Made by a program: the position numbers and the translations under genes. 55,145 bases of DNA from Flavobacteriales bacterium (lineage in GTDB: Bacteria; Bacteroidota; Bacteroidia; Flavobacteriales_D; Sanyastnellaceae): NCBI GenBank assembly GCA_028823145.1, contig JAPKCA010000002.1:1-55145 (forward strand), read 5' to 3'. Below, one piece after another: positions 44,062 through 54,400 of the stretch (position 1 is its first letter; every line of letters starts with the position of its first letter). The notes below the pieces were generated by a model, which saw only the letters and a list, made by a program, of their open reading frames with translations, did not search any database and was not told the DNA's origin.

Positions 44062-45537
44062 TTATGGCCACCAAGAGAGCTGGCGTTTGAGGCCCTCTCT
44101 TAGTTCGGGAAAACAACCCAGCACATAGCACAACCCAAAAGTGGTGGTTGACGCTAGAATGCCTTGTGAGATCGCGCCGACTATTGGATGCCCCATGGTC
44201 CCGACGGGCCAGTGAAAGGAATAGGCGCTAATGATGCTGATGGCTGAAATCAGCAATAAGTTCCAAGAAAATGGATGCGTTTGAAAACGTCTCCAAACAA
44301 TCCAAAGGCGCCATGAGTTGTTCCAAATAGCCGTGCCAAGGGTTGCCAGTGCTGCACCAAGAAGCCCCCATTCAAAGACCACAAGGAAAAGGTAATTGGT
44401 CGCCACGGTGACGAGGACTAAGCCCAAATTTAAAGGGAGCACAATTCGATAAGCATCACTGTATCCTAGGATTTGATTGTTGACCAGATTGAAGCTGGTG
44501 ATCAAACGGTGCAAACCGATGCAAATAAAAATGGCTTCAATTCCGCGATAACCAGCGGGTAAAAGCATTTCAAAGGGTTGGAATCCTGCCCATATTCCCG
44601 CCATAATTGAAGCGGAGAGCAAGAAGTTTACCCGAGCGCTGGCTCGGTTCAAGGCTTTCAATTCGCTCTTCTTGGGAGAGTGGATTTTGTCGGCGGTTAC
44701 GGCACCTAAAATCTTCTGTGTGGCTCTTCCCGGCATGCCAACGACGGATCCCACAAAGTAACCAATGGTATATATGGGCACCTCGGCCAAGCCGAGGAAC
44801 ATCCCAATCATGACGTAATCTAGGTGCGTTGCAATGATGGCTGCTGCTCCGGCAAGCACACTGAAACTGCTGAAGTTGACGATGCTCTTCCATTGATCCC
44901 ATCTGTATTTCCCCGCGACTCGCATGGGCATTTGAAGGGCTTGGATGAACAAAATGATCGAGCTAACCCCCCAACTGGCGATGTATCCCCATATAAATAA
45001 TTGAAAATCAATGATCTTATTTAACAAGAGGATTCCAAGAATGAGGTAACTCCCTTTTTGCCAAAATTCATCGACCCAAGCGATGATGGCAGATTTTAGT
45101 TGCTGGTTGACGATGGCCCGGATGATGTGCAAGCAGCACATGCTGGTGGTTATGGCCATAAATCCGAACAGATGTTGGCTCAGCAGTTTGCCACGTTCGG
45201 CATCCATGAGCGGCAGTATTCGGTCTCCTGCAACCAGCATCACCGCTAGCATGATTGCTAAACCACCTGCAGGAAGCAGGAGCATGGTTTTGAGAATGCC
45301 AGGGCGCTCTTCCGATGGGAAGCGGGACAAAAAACGCATAATGGCACTCGGAGCTCCAAGCACAGCCAAGGAGCTTAAAATCATACCCCAAGACGTCAGG
45401 ATGCGGATGAGTCCCCACTGCGCTTCAGCCCCTTCAAATGCGCGCGGCAAAACCACCATGGTATTGACCGCTCCTAAAACGAGCCCCGCACCAATTGCCA
45501 CAGAGGCCCATCCCGATTGTTTGGCGATGACCCCCAT
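44062..45537 (-). CDS. Polysaccharide/oligosaccharide flippase (MATE-like, Wzx type)
   Basis: 491 residues with 12-14 predicted membrane helices across the whole length and the general pattern of polysaccharide biosynthesis export proteins (GWASVAIGAGLVLGAVNTMVVLPR at the N-terminus, shown by the Gly-rich first helix; VLAGAAAIIATHLDYVMIG; AEVPIYTIGYFVG). It would flip lipid-linked sugars across the inner membrane. No glycosyltransferase genes are adjacent. The start is one base after the AddB-like stop, so it is the third gene of the TPR-nuclease-flippase unit, a combination without obvious logic. Confidence 0.82.
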   Translation of the reverse strand: MGVIAKQSGWASVAIGAGLVLGAVNTMVVLPRAFEGAEAQWGLIRILTSWGMILSSLAVLGAPSAIMRFLSRFPSEERPGILKTMLLLPAGGLAIMLAVMLVAGDRILPLMDAERGKLLSQHLFGFMAITTSMCCLHIIRAIVNQQLKSAIIAWVDEFWQKGSYLILGILLLNKIIDFQLFIWGYIASWGVSSIILFIQALQMPMRVAGKYRWDQWKSIVNFSSFSVLAGAAAIIATHLDYVMIGMFLGLAEVPIYTIGYFVGSVVGMPGRATQKILGAVTADKIHSPKKSELKALNRASARVNFLLSASIMAGIWAGFQPFEMLLPAGYRGIEAIFICIGLHRLITSFNLVNNQILGYSDAYRIVLPLNLGLVLVTVATNYLFLVVFEWGLLGAALATLGTAIWNNSWRLWIVWRRFQTHPFSWNLLLISAISIISAYSFHWPVGTMGHPIVGAISQGILASTTTFGLCYVLGCFPELREGLKRQLSWWP

Positions 45538-45538
45538 C

Positions 45539-48379
45539 TCAGAAATAATCAGGTATGGGGTCTAGGATGGCACAATACGCGCAATACTTCGCATCGTGTT
45601 CATGCTGGACATTTGGCGTGTCATTGTGAAGGGTTTCAAGGGTGGCTTGGATCCATCCCAAAAGGGCTTGGACGTCCGAAGCCTGGATGTCATTTCGCTT
45701 GTCCAACTTGAGCTCCAACAAACCAGCCCGGGCATTTTTCCCAGAGCGAATGCCCGCCCGCACACTTGATAGAGGAAGGGATTGGTCCGTCTTGGCTTGT
45801 GCGGTGGTATCCAGCATTTCCAATGCGAGGGCAGCATAAATGAGCAATTGCAAGGCTTTGCCAGACTTCCCTAAGGCGACTTTTTCTTCCCATTCTTTGG
45901 GGAGCGCGAGCTCTCCGGGCTTGACGGCCCCGGTTTTATAATCCGTGACCACCACGTCTATGCCTTCTTGTTCGATGCGATCCGCTTTGCCATGCAGACG
46001 AATGCTACCCATGGGACCACCCACATTGAAGGTGTGAGAGAGGGAAAGCTCTAGGCTTCGAATGGTGCGTTCTAGCCCGTCATCCAATTCTTTGATTTCA
46101 GTGGAAAGGAGCTTCTTTAATGTGGCTTCCGCCATGGTGACTTGCAAGTAGTTTTCACCAAAATCGACTTGACCTGAATGGGAGTTATCTTTTATCGCTA
46201 GCGGCAACAACTGGTCTACTTTGGCCCTCAAGTCCTTCAGTTTTTGTGACGTCAATGGTTGGTCCTTAATTTCCCTTAGACCATCTTCTAAAACTTGGTG
46301 GACGATCGATCCAAACGTACTCACGGCCATCTCTTCTTGAATCTCTGGGGGCTCGTGCAGCCGGAGCATGTATTGATAAAAGAAGTTTCGACGGCAAGCG
46401 AGAAGGGTGTTCATCGCAGATGGACTGATGCCATTTTGAGCCCATTGAACCAATCGACCGTTTGCTTCTGCGGTCCATTCCAAAGCGGGGATTTCAGGTC
46501 GAGGACCAGGCAAAGGGGCTTGTATTGCCGAAATTTCATAAGGCAACAAATCGATTCCATTGGGCTTAAAAGCTTGTTCGATTTGAAGGAGATAGCGACT
46601 TTTTTCCGAACCATCGTCTTGGGCACGGTACAAAAAAGTCACTTCTTCAGCGCGGTTGAGCAGTCGGTAGGTATAGTAGGCGTATATGGCTTCGCGTTCA
46701 TGCCGGCCGGGCAATCCCCAACGCGCCCGAAGGTCGAAAGGAATGTAGCTTTCTGGTATAGCGGTCTTGGGCAGAACCCCTTCATTGCAATCCAGAACAA
46801 TGACCCGTTTGAAGTCCAAAGCCCTCGTTTCAATCAGACCCATGATTTGCAGCCCTTGCTCGGGTTCGCCTAAAAGATCGATGCGCTCGGAAGAAAGACA
46901 GGTGTCCAACATGGCCCAAACCTCTTCGGGGCTAGCTAAGAGGTGATGATTTTCTTGAAATCGACGGACGACTGAAATGGCACGCATCACGCGTTGCCAA
47001 CTGGCCATTACCCATGGGTCAGCATTGTCTTTGCCCTCCATGCGGTGGCCGATTTGTCCTGACCAATGCTCCATAGCCATGAGCAAGGCCAATGGATCGG
47101 TTAACTTGAGTGGAATCAATTCGCCGGTCAGTTGAGCCAGCGTTCCTTTGGAAAGGACTTCCAATTGGTCTTGTTTGACCCAGGCCATATGGCTTTTTGC
47201 CAATCCCTTCATGACCAATGAACCATCTTCGAGAAGCGCGTCGCGCCCGCTAGCTGCAAGAGCCAAATGGTCGCTGATCAACAAACGAAGATCTACATGG
47301 TGCCAACTGCTGCCCCGTTTGATGACCATGCGTTTTACGCAATCCAAAAATCGGAAAGCAGGTGTTTCGGACCAATTCAGCCCCATGGTTACATTGTATC
47401 CTCCATGCTTCGTTGAAGGTAAACTCTGCAGCAGCATGGACAGGGACTTTCCATCAGGGAGGATGACCCCCGTTTTGGCCTGTTCCTCTGCAGGCAAAGA
47501 CTGGACGATTTCCCGGACGGCTTGGGCTTGGTAAACGGAGCTGCTACAACCCTTAATGTGAATTTTTGGCGCTGACTCAGCGAGTCGTCGAGGCAATTTT
47601 TGGATGGCATCCTTCGTGGCCTGTTTCCGAATGAAAATCCCGGCTTCCATGATGGGGTCATCGACATAGCTTGCATCCGCATCCCAGAGCCAGGTGAGCC
47701 GAGATTGTTTTTCAAATCGACCCAAGAAAGTTTTTTCGGCAGGTGTCAAGACACTGAGGCCGGCAACAAATACATGTGCATAGGGTTTTAACTCCGGCGA
47801 AGCGATGGCGGCTTTGGCCATGCTTCCGGCATATCCCCAATTTTGGGCTTTGAGCCTTTCTTGAAAAGCGAAATATAGGGGTCCGAGCTCGAGATATTGT
47901 CGGAGAAACTGGAGTTGACCAGGCTTGAGATTCTCTTCTGAATCAAAGCTCCATTCCTCAATATCTTCAATGTCGCATAGGTTTTGAAAGACTTGGTTCG
48001 CGTCCAGCAAATGTTGATCAATTTCATTGAAATCGCGAAGAGCCATCTTTCCCCAATGCATGAATGATTGAAACCCCAATTTCGAGGCCACCGCTTCATT
48101 TTTATCTTTGCTTTTGAGCGATTTCCAAACGAGGTACAATTCCGCGAGTCCTTCCAAGGGGTCCATCGGAACCAATTCCGTGTGCTCCTGTAAAAGCTGC
48201 CCCAAGGTGCACGTTCGTGGCAACCACGCTGGCTTTTCCAAGCGCTCGGCGAAAACCTTTCGAAACCTGCTAGCGGCACGCTGACTGGGCAACACGACCA
48301 AGCAATCAGAGGGATGGGCATGAGCAGCTACCGTGTTTGCAACGGTGTGAAGAAAGGATGGGGACGGAGGATGGGTCAC
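45539..48379 (-). CDS. AddB-like PD-(D/E)XK nuclease/helicase-fold protein
   Basis: 946 residues. An N-terminal UvrD-like helicase fold without a good Walker A (VVLPSQRAASRFRKVF), a central region with GLIETRALDFKRVIVLDCNEGVLP and ATPase-like traits, and a C-terminal RecB-type nuclease domain (about 640-946): GKADRIEQ, VVVTDYKTGAVKPGE and LQLLIYAALALE. AddB pairs with AddA for double-strand break processing; AddA is not in this window. The Fe-S staple of AddB needs four Cys; I find LLACRRNFF and YCAYC near the end, only three, the protein stopping 11 residues later (AILDPIPDYF). Confidence 0.85.
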   Translation of the reverse strand: MTHPPSPSFLHTVANTVAAHAHPSDCLVVLPSQRAASRFRKVFAERLEKPAWLPRTCTLGQLLQEHTELVPMDPLEGLAELYLVWKSLKSKDKNEAVASKLGFQSFMHWGKMALRDFNEIDQHLLDANQVFQNLCDIEDIEEWSFDSEENLKPGQLQFLRQYLELGPLYFAFQERLKAQNWGYAGSMAKAAIASPELKPYAHVFVAGLSVLTPAEKTFLGRFEKQSRLTWLWDADASYVDDPIMEAGIFIRKQATKDAIQKLPRRLAESAPKIHIKGCSSSVYQAQAVREIVQSLPAEEQAKTGVILPDGKSLSMLLQSLPSTKHGGYNVTMGLNWSETPAFRFLDCVKRMVIKRGSSWHHVDLRLLISDHLALAASGRDALLEDGSLVMKGLAKSHMAWVKQDQLEVLSKGTLAQLTGELIPLKLTDPLALLMAMEHWSGQIGHRMEGKDNADPWVMASWQRVMRAISVVRRFQENHHLLASPEEVWAMLDTCLSSERIDLLGEPEQGLQIMGLIETRALDFKRVIVLDCNEGVLPKTAIPESYIPFDLRARWGLPGRHEREAIYAYYTYRLLNRAEEVTFLYRAQDDGSEKSRYLLQIEQAFKPNGIDLLPYEISAIQAPLPGPRPEIPALEWTAEANGRLVQWAQNGISPSAMNTLLACRRNFFYQYMLRLHEPPEIQEEMAVSTFGSIVHQVLEDGLREIKDQPLTSQKLKDLRAKVDQLLPLAIKDNSHSGQVDFGENYLQVTMAEATLKKLLSTEIKELDDGLERTIRSLELSLSHTFNVGGPMGSIRLHGKADRIEQEGIDVVVTDYKTGAVKPGELALPKEWEEKVALGKSGKALQLLIYAALALEMLDTTAQAKTDQSLPLSSVRAGIRSGKNARAGLLELKLDKRNDIQASDVQALLGWIQATLETLHNDTPNVQHEHDAKYCAYCAILDPIPDYF

Positions 48380-48389
48380 AGGGTCATGT

Positions 48390-49028
48390 TCAGCGATTCA
48401 ATTTAAACCCGTTGCGGATGAAACCAAGAAATTCTTTTCTTCCATCGGGATTCCCCAACGCTCGCTTTATTTCTTGCCAAGACGACTTGGGCTTTGGTTC
48501 TGGCTCGTTTTCGGTTTCCTGCTTTGGGAAAGGGGGGGCTGACGTGACTTCACCGGTGGTTGAAATGGATTTGTTTTCCAGAATTCCAGCCAGTTCATCT
48601 GCAACGGCGAATCGTTCTTTCGCTACTTTGTGGTAACCCAATTGCTCTTCCAGTAAGCCTAAACTATTGTGTGAAATAGCGTCCTCTGGATCCAATTCGA
48701 GGGCTCTTTGGTAATCGGAAATGGCGCCGTTGTAGTCTTTCAGGGCTTGTTTCATCCATCCACGGGCGGCATAACGGTAACCGTAATCGGGCTGCAGTTC
48801 AACGGCCTTATCCAGCTCTACCAAAGCTTCAGCGGCCTGCCCATTGTGGAACATGGCAATGGCACGGTCGTGTATGAAATCAACATTTTCCCGCCAGTCG
48901 GTATCGGTTGCAAGGGCTTGGTCGTATGCAATCAAGGCGCTGGTCCACTGATTCGCTTTAGCGGATTCTCTTGCAGATTGCACCTGCAGTTGGCCTTTAG
49001 CGGGGATGTTTAGAGGAGATGAGAGCAT
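48390..49028 (-). CDS. TPR-repeat protein
   Basis: 212 residues without a signal peptide. Three to four tetratricopeptide repeats between about residues 18 and 150, e.g. SALIAYDQALATD, EALVELDKAVELQPDYG and GAISDYQRALELDPEDA. The tail is acidic and Pro/Lys-rich, then a helical end (WQEIKRALGNPDGRKEFLGF). TPRs serve as protein-interaction scaffolds. It precedes the AddB-like gene by 10 bp and is head of that unit; TATTTTTG lies 13 nt before its ATG. Confidence 0.88.
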   Translation of the reverse strand: MLSSPLNIPAKGQLQVQSARESAKANQWTSALIAYDQALATDTDWRENVDFIHDRAIAMFHNGQAAEALVELDKAVELQPDYGYRYAARGWMKQALKDYNGAISDYQRALELDPEDAISHNSLGLLEEQLGYHKVAKERFAVADELAGILENKSISTTGEVTSAPPFPKQETENEPEPKPKSSWQEIKRALGNPDGRKEFLGFIRNGFKLNR

Positions 49029-49041
49029 GATGAGGGTTGTT

Positions 49042-49049
49042 CAAAAATA
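49042..49049 (-). promoter_or_regulatory. -7 box (TATTTTTG) for the TPR-AddB-flippase unit
   Basis: Perfect TANNTTTG match on the minus strand, 13 nt before the ATG at 49028. No clear -33. Confidence 0.45.
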
Positions 49050-49106
49050 CAACCCGATGCTTTCGCGTTTGTTTCTTCAGTAGGCCCGAAATTGTCCGCT
49101 GAAAGC

Positions 49107-50417
49107 ATGTCCCTCATTTATCCTCAATACCGTGCCTTGAAAGGCTCCAATACGTTGTATCGGATCGATGGTCCGCTGCACTTTTTAGAATGGCAGGGAT
49201 TGGGGGAGAATCGATGGCTAGCTCATGCTCATTATGCAGAGATCTATCCAACGCGGGTGCTGCTCCAAGAGCTGCTTGAAGCAAAGGACTCTTTTGAAAA
49301 ACTCCATGCAGAAGAATGGAATGAGCGCTTTGAAAAAAGAGAAGCGAATGCTTTAAGCGGTTCGGTTAGTCAGGTTCGTGTCTCGTCGGATTCTCAGAGA
49401 ATTCGAAATTCTGTGGATTTGACAGATTGGACCACATTTGGGGTCCCGGCGCTTGCGAAGAAATGGATGAGTGCGACTTCCGATGATGAGGTCCGGGCGG
49501 CGCTGACGTATGCAGAAGATCAGGGCTTGCCCCTGTTGATTATGGGAGGAGGTTCCAACATGCTCTTGCATCGGGATTGGCCTGGGTTGGCGCTACATAT
49601 CGGTTTAAAAGGGTTTCAGGTCTTGCGGGAAAATGGAGATGAGGTGGACGTCGTGGTTGGGGCAGGGGAGAATTGGCATGATTGGGTGATGGTTTCTTTG
49701 GAAATGGGCTGGAATGGGTTGGAAAACTTGGCTTTGATTCCAGGCAATGTCGGGGCGTCTCCCATGCAAAATATCGGCGCATATGGTGTTGAGGTCAAGG
49801 ACCGATTCCTCTGGTTGGAGGCCATAAACATCCAAACTGGAGCCTTGCACCGATTCGATGCAGCAGCATGCGAATTTGATTACCGGGAAAGTATTTTTAA
49901 ATCTGCAGCGAAAGGCCATTGGGTAATTGTTCGTGTGGCCTTTTCGCTCCAACGGAAGGCGCCATTGAATACGGAATACGGTTCGATCCAGAAAGAATTG
50001 GAAGGCCTTCCTCAGGAAACATGGACCCATCGTGACGTGGCAGATGCTGTCATGCGGATTCGCTCCTCAAAATTGCCCGACCCCAAGGAGCTGGGAAATG
50101 CGGGGAGTTTCTTTAAGAATCCAATTCTGTCTGCTGCGGATTTTGCTGCCTTGCGAGTGCAACATCCGGAAGTTGCCCACTTTGTTCAAGGAGATGGAAA
50201 TATCAAAATCGCTGCAGGATGGTTGATTGAACACGCTGGCTGGAAAGGAAAGCGCCGTGGGACCCATGGAGTGCACGAAAAGCAAGCATTGGTATTGGTC
50301 CACTATGGTGGAGCTTCAGGAAAGGAAATCTGGAAATTGGCGCAGGATGTGATGGCCGATGTCTTTGAAAAATTCGGGGTTCAACTTCAAACTGAAGTCA
50401 ATCAAATTGGTCTTTAA
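49107..50417 (+). CDS. murB: UDP-N-acetylenolpyruvoylglucosamine reductase (MurB) with extra N-terminal domain
   Basis: 436 residues from ATG 49107 (in-frame alternative at 49092). The MurB part (about 101-436) has WTTFGVPALA, the FAD loop MGGGSNMLL, LALIPGNVGASPMQNIGAYG, the catalytic-Ser segment NAGSFFKNP and GWLIEHAGWKGKR, all typical of type I MurB. It reduces UDP-GlcNAc-enolpyruvate to UDP-MurNAc in peptidoglycan synthesis. MurB alone is about 340 residues; here residues 1-78 form a separate domain (MSLIYPQYRALKGSNTLYRI, FLEWQGLGENRW), then a linker to about 100. There is no stop between the parts, so they are one frame. A later GTG (near 49415) could start MurB alone but has no ribosome-binding site. 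Confidence 0.93.
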   Translation: MSLIYPQYRALKGSNTLYRIDGPLHFLEWQGLGENRWLAHAHYAEIYPTRVLLQELLEAKDSFEKLHAEEWNERFEKREANALSGSVSQVRVSSDSQRIRNSVDLTDWTTFGVPALAKKWMSATSDDEVRAALTYAEDQGLPLLIMGGGSNMLLHRDWPGLALHIGLKGFQVLRENGDEVDVVVGAGENWHDWVMVSLEMGWNGLENLALIPGNVGASPMQNIGAYGVEVKDRFLWLEAINIQTGALHRFDAAACEFDYRESIFKSAAKGHWVIVRVAFSLQRKAPLNTEYGSIQKELEGLPQETWTHRDVADAVMRIRSSKLPDPKELGNAGSFFKNPILSAADFAALRVQHPEVAHFVQGDGNIKIAAGWLIEHAGWKGKRRGTHGVHEKQALVLVHYGGASGKEIWKLAQDVMADVFEKFGVQLQTEVNQIGL

Positions 50418-50454
50418 AGGACATAGGCCCTACGCAAGTATTCTAGCTTAATTC

Positions 50455-51486
50455 TCAGAAAGTGGCGCACGGCACGTAGCGTGGCATCTGTGGCTTATTC
50501 CGCCTTTCAGTTTGCCAAGTGTAGCTAAGGACGATTTCATGGCTTCCGCCGGTCGTCGCCAAGCCTAACTTATTCAGAGTCATGTCATAGCTATATCCGA
50601 CTTTCCAGTCATTGGCTCCGTAACCCAATAAAAGACTTACGGCATCCACATCGGCCCCACCTTCTATGGTGTGTCCAAAGGGCAAGCCTTTGTACCACAG
50701 TCCGATACTTAGTGGTTTGGTGTCATAATAAACACCCAAATCCAATTGATCAAACTGATCTTGCTTCATATAATTGAACGCAATAACCATGTCTCCGTAA
50801 TTCACATTTCTCAGGTGATCGACTAGTGGCATGCGGAATCCGCCATGTACGGAAGTGAGGACATCCATCGGGTCGATAAACATAGGGTTGAGGCTTTCAT
50901 CGGGTGTATTCAAGTGATCGAATGAAACTCCCAGCCAGGTGTATTCTCCAAGCAAAAGCATGCCAGTCCCGAAGTCAAAATAATTCTGTGCGACACTGGG
51001 GCGATCTTCCAATGTGGACACGTTGTCTCCACGAATCAATTGATCACCGAAGGTCAATCGCTGCATATCGATGGATCGGTTGCCCATTCCGGCTTGCAAT
51101 GCAGGACGCAAGCGCCATCCATTTCCAAGTGGAATTTCATAGGCATATTGAGCTGAAAAGCGTGTAGTGTTTAAACCACCTGCGCCCGCTTCTTCTTGAC
51201 TGAATAGAATTCCAAAGCCACTGTTCAAATCGCGGTTGTACCAATCGTGCGCAACGTGCCATCCGACATACGAACCGGGCATGCTGGCCCATTGGTTGCG
51301 GTACACGCTGACCAACCGAGCTTTGTCCATCGAACCGGCAAAGGCAGGATTCACAGAGGTGGGAATGGCATTGTACTGGGTGAAACGCAAATCTTGTGCT
51401 TCACTTTCGCAGGCAAGGACTCCAACCATAACGGCGAAGATGAGGATCGCTTGAATGAAGCGAGGGGGATGCAAAATATATTTCAT
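50455..51486 (-). CDS. PorP/SprF-family T9SS membrane protein
   Basis: 343 residues from ATG 51486 (MKYILHPPRF); the in-frame ATG at 51501 overlaps the upstream stop and is possible. Signal peptide ends ESEAQ. The mature N-terminus DLRFTQYNAIPTSVNPAFAGS is the hallmark of PorP/SprF proteins, followed by amphipathic strands and a C-terminal Phe. Members anchor or help export T9SS cargo with type B (gliding-type) C-terminal domains, and that is what the adjacent upstream gene encodes. The pair is co-transcribed. Confidence 0.93.
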   Translation of the reverse strand: MKYILHPPRFIQAILIFAVMVGVLACESEAQDLRFTQYNAIPTSVNPAFAGSMDKARLVSVYRNQWASMPGSYVGWHVAHDWYNRDLNSGFGILFSQEEAGAGGLNTTRFSAQYAYEIPLGNGWRLRPALQAGMGNRSIDMQRLTFGDQLIRGDNVSTLEDRPSVAQNYFDFGTGMLLLGEYTWLGVSFDHLNTPDESLNPMFIDPMDVLTSVHGGFRMPLVDHLRNVNYGDMVIAFNYMKQDQFDQLDLGVYYDTKPLSIGLWYKGLPFGHTIEGGADVDAVSLLLGYGANDWKVGYSYDMTLNKLGLATTGGSHEIVLSYTWQTERRNKPQMPRYVPCATF

Positions 51487-51497
51487 AGTTATTGGAA

Positions 51498-54400
51498 TCA
51501 TTGGATGATAAGGGTGACATCTCCCGCTTTGGTAATGCGGTGTCCGTTGCTAAACTGGGCGGTTGCTCTCCAAGCGTAAACGTCTTGGCGTGCAATGCGG
51601 CCATGGAAGTATCCGTCCCAGCCGATATTGGCATCGGTCGAGCGGAAGATTAACTCGCCCCATTTGTTGAAGATGACGAGTTCATACTCGACGATTCCCA
51701 AGTGATAGGGGTGAAATACATCGTTGTCGTAACTGCCGGGATCATATCCACCACCGGTGGATCCGCCATTGTTAGGAGTAAATCCGGTAGGGAATTTCAT
51801 GAATCCTCCTGCAATGGCTTCTACTGCTTGTTCCATGGTGAACGTGCTTGGGCAGTTGAATGCATTGTTGGCTGTCAAAGTGACGTCGTATACACCGGGC
51901 TCAGCATACGTGTAAATAGGGTTTTCCTCCGTGCTTACCATGCCATCGCCGAAAGTCCATAGAAATTCTGTGGCTCCCGGAGGAGACAAGTTCACAAATT
52001 CAACAGGTTCGTCGGGAGCAACGACTTGAGATGGACTGAAAACGAATGCGGCTTCAGCTGTAGGGAATACTTCCACGGTTGAATAATGCACCATTTCGTG
52101 TTCTTGCCCTTCGTGTCCGATGACGGTCAAAGAAACATTGTAAACGCCGGGTTGTGTGTAGACATGTACCGGAGATTCCTCGGATGTCATGTAGTCATCG
52201 CCGAAGTCCCAGACATATCCAGCGCCGTGGTTGGATTCATTTTCGAACACGACCAAAAGAGGTGCGCATCCGGCTCCACCACCCGTGAAATCTGCTACAG
52301 GGTTAGGGGATAAAATCTGAATTTCTTGGGTGTGTGCATCGGCACAGTAACCATTGTCTACCAACAAGGTGATGTTGTAGGTTCCCCACGTGTTGTAGGT
52401 GTGGAATACCGGTTGATCAGTCGCAATTTCTGCACCATCACCGAAGCTCCAGTATTGAATCGCTGACTCAGAAGCTGCACTCATGTTGTTGATGCCAACC
52501 GTGGTGTTGGGGAACGTCTGTGTCATTGGAGTCACAGAGAATTCGGCTGATGGCATGGGGTAGACGTCTACACCAATCGTCAGAGTGTCCAGGCAACCAT
52601 AAGCCGATAGCGCGATCAACTCGACCTCGAAAGTCAGGTCTTCATTCGTGTTGTTCACGAAAATGTGATCTGGATTTATCTCATTTGAGAGGAGAGACCC
52701 GTCGTTGAAATTCCATTCAAACGAAGCCGCGCCGACTGATTGATTGATCAATTGAGCATCGACCGGAGAACATCCTTGGGAAACAACATCAAATGCAGCA
52801 TTCAAATGAGGAGCTACATCGAATGATGCAAATGCTTCTGCGCTGCAACCGCTCTCGTTCAATACGGTCATCGTTGTTGTGTAAGTCAGCAAATCGGAAG
52901 TTGGGTTGAAGAATACCTTGCTGTGCAAGCTATCGCTCACGCTACTGGTCTCGCCATTTCCATAACTCCAAGAAGTTTGTGTATGTCCTTCGCTCTGATT
53001 GGCATAGGTCACTTCAACCGGATAACATCCGCTCAAAGAATCCAAAGAAAGGTGGGCCTCAGGGGTGCCAAACACGGTCACTTGAGTCGATGTTGTGTCG
53101 GTGCATCCTGCAGTACTCATGGCAATCAAGGATACAGTATAGATTTCATCTGATGTGCTTCCGCTATCGAAGACGTGCTCAGGAGCAAAGTCATTGGAAA
53201 AGGTCCCGTCTCCAAAGCTCCAAGCAAATCCATCATTTGCGTGGATGGATTGGTTTTCAAATAATGCTAAAGTAGGGGTGCATGCCGCCTCAGGTCCCTG
53301 GAATGCAGCGGTCACTTTTGGATGAACCGTATGCTGAATCGAAGCAAAAGCGGAACAGCCAAAATCGGTAAACACTTCTTGAGAAATCAAGAATGAGATA
53401 TCCCCAGAGGTTTCATTTTCAAATTCCACAGCAATGGGACTCAATGCTGAATTGATGAAAACATCACCATTGCCCAAATGGAGGATGACACTATCTGCAA
53501 AGGTTGACTCATTGAAAACCAATACTTCAGTCTCAGCACATGAGCTGTTTTCGCTCACAGCCAATCCAGTCAATGGAGCAGGGTGAACCACGATCTCTAC
53601 GTTGGTCATATCCGAACATCCATACTCTGACATCACGCCCAAACCAACCGTGTAAACAGCATCGTTGCCGGATTGACCATTGTAAGTTGTCGCGACTACG
53701 GGTGAGTTGATGTACTCACCGTTCCCCATATCCCATTGGATAAGCTCGATGTTGTTTCCAACGTATTCTAAAGTTGTTTCGAAAGGAGCGCATCCTTCAA
53801 CAGATCCAGTCCATGCGGCAAACACTTCAGGAAACACGCTAATTGAATCCGTCTTAACATCGCTGCATCCCAAGTTGTGGGTTGCTGTGAGTGAAATGGA
53901 GTAGGTGTGTATGACATTCTGACCTTCGAAGGTGTAGTCGTGATCGCTGGTGTTGTCGAATACGTTGGTTTGTCCATCACCGTAATCCCAATCGAAGGTG
54001 TCCGCGCGAATACTTTCGTTACTCAGTACGACAGCCAATGGTGCACATCCCTCGTCCAGGTTCGTTGAGAAATCTGCCACAGGTTGAGGCTTTACGGCAA
54101 TCGAAGTGCTGGTAGTATTGAAGCAACCGTAGGCGTTGGACCCTTGGAATTCAATGATGTGATTGGCCAAGTCGTTGGTGTTGTTGGTCCAGCTATGAGC
54201 AGGGGTGACCTCGTTGGACATGGTGCCATCGCCGAAAATCCAAAACGAAGTCATGGCATCTTCCATCGCGGGCATCACAGCTGTGTAGGGTGAGCAAGAT
54301 TCGCTCTCCTCAAGTTGAATGACATAGGCAGGTGTTGGAAGAACCTCGACGGTTGCGACCTGTTCGTCCGTGCAACCCAATGCGTCAATGGCAACCAAGG

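Noticed and set aside
46295-46873. 192-codon plus-strand frame
   Set aside because: Lies inside the AddB-like gene on the other strand and has shadow-type composition.
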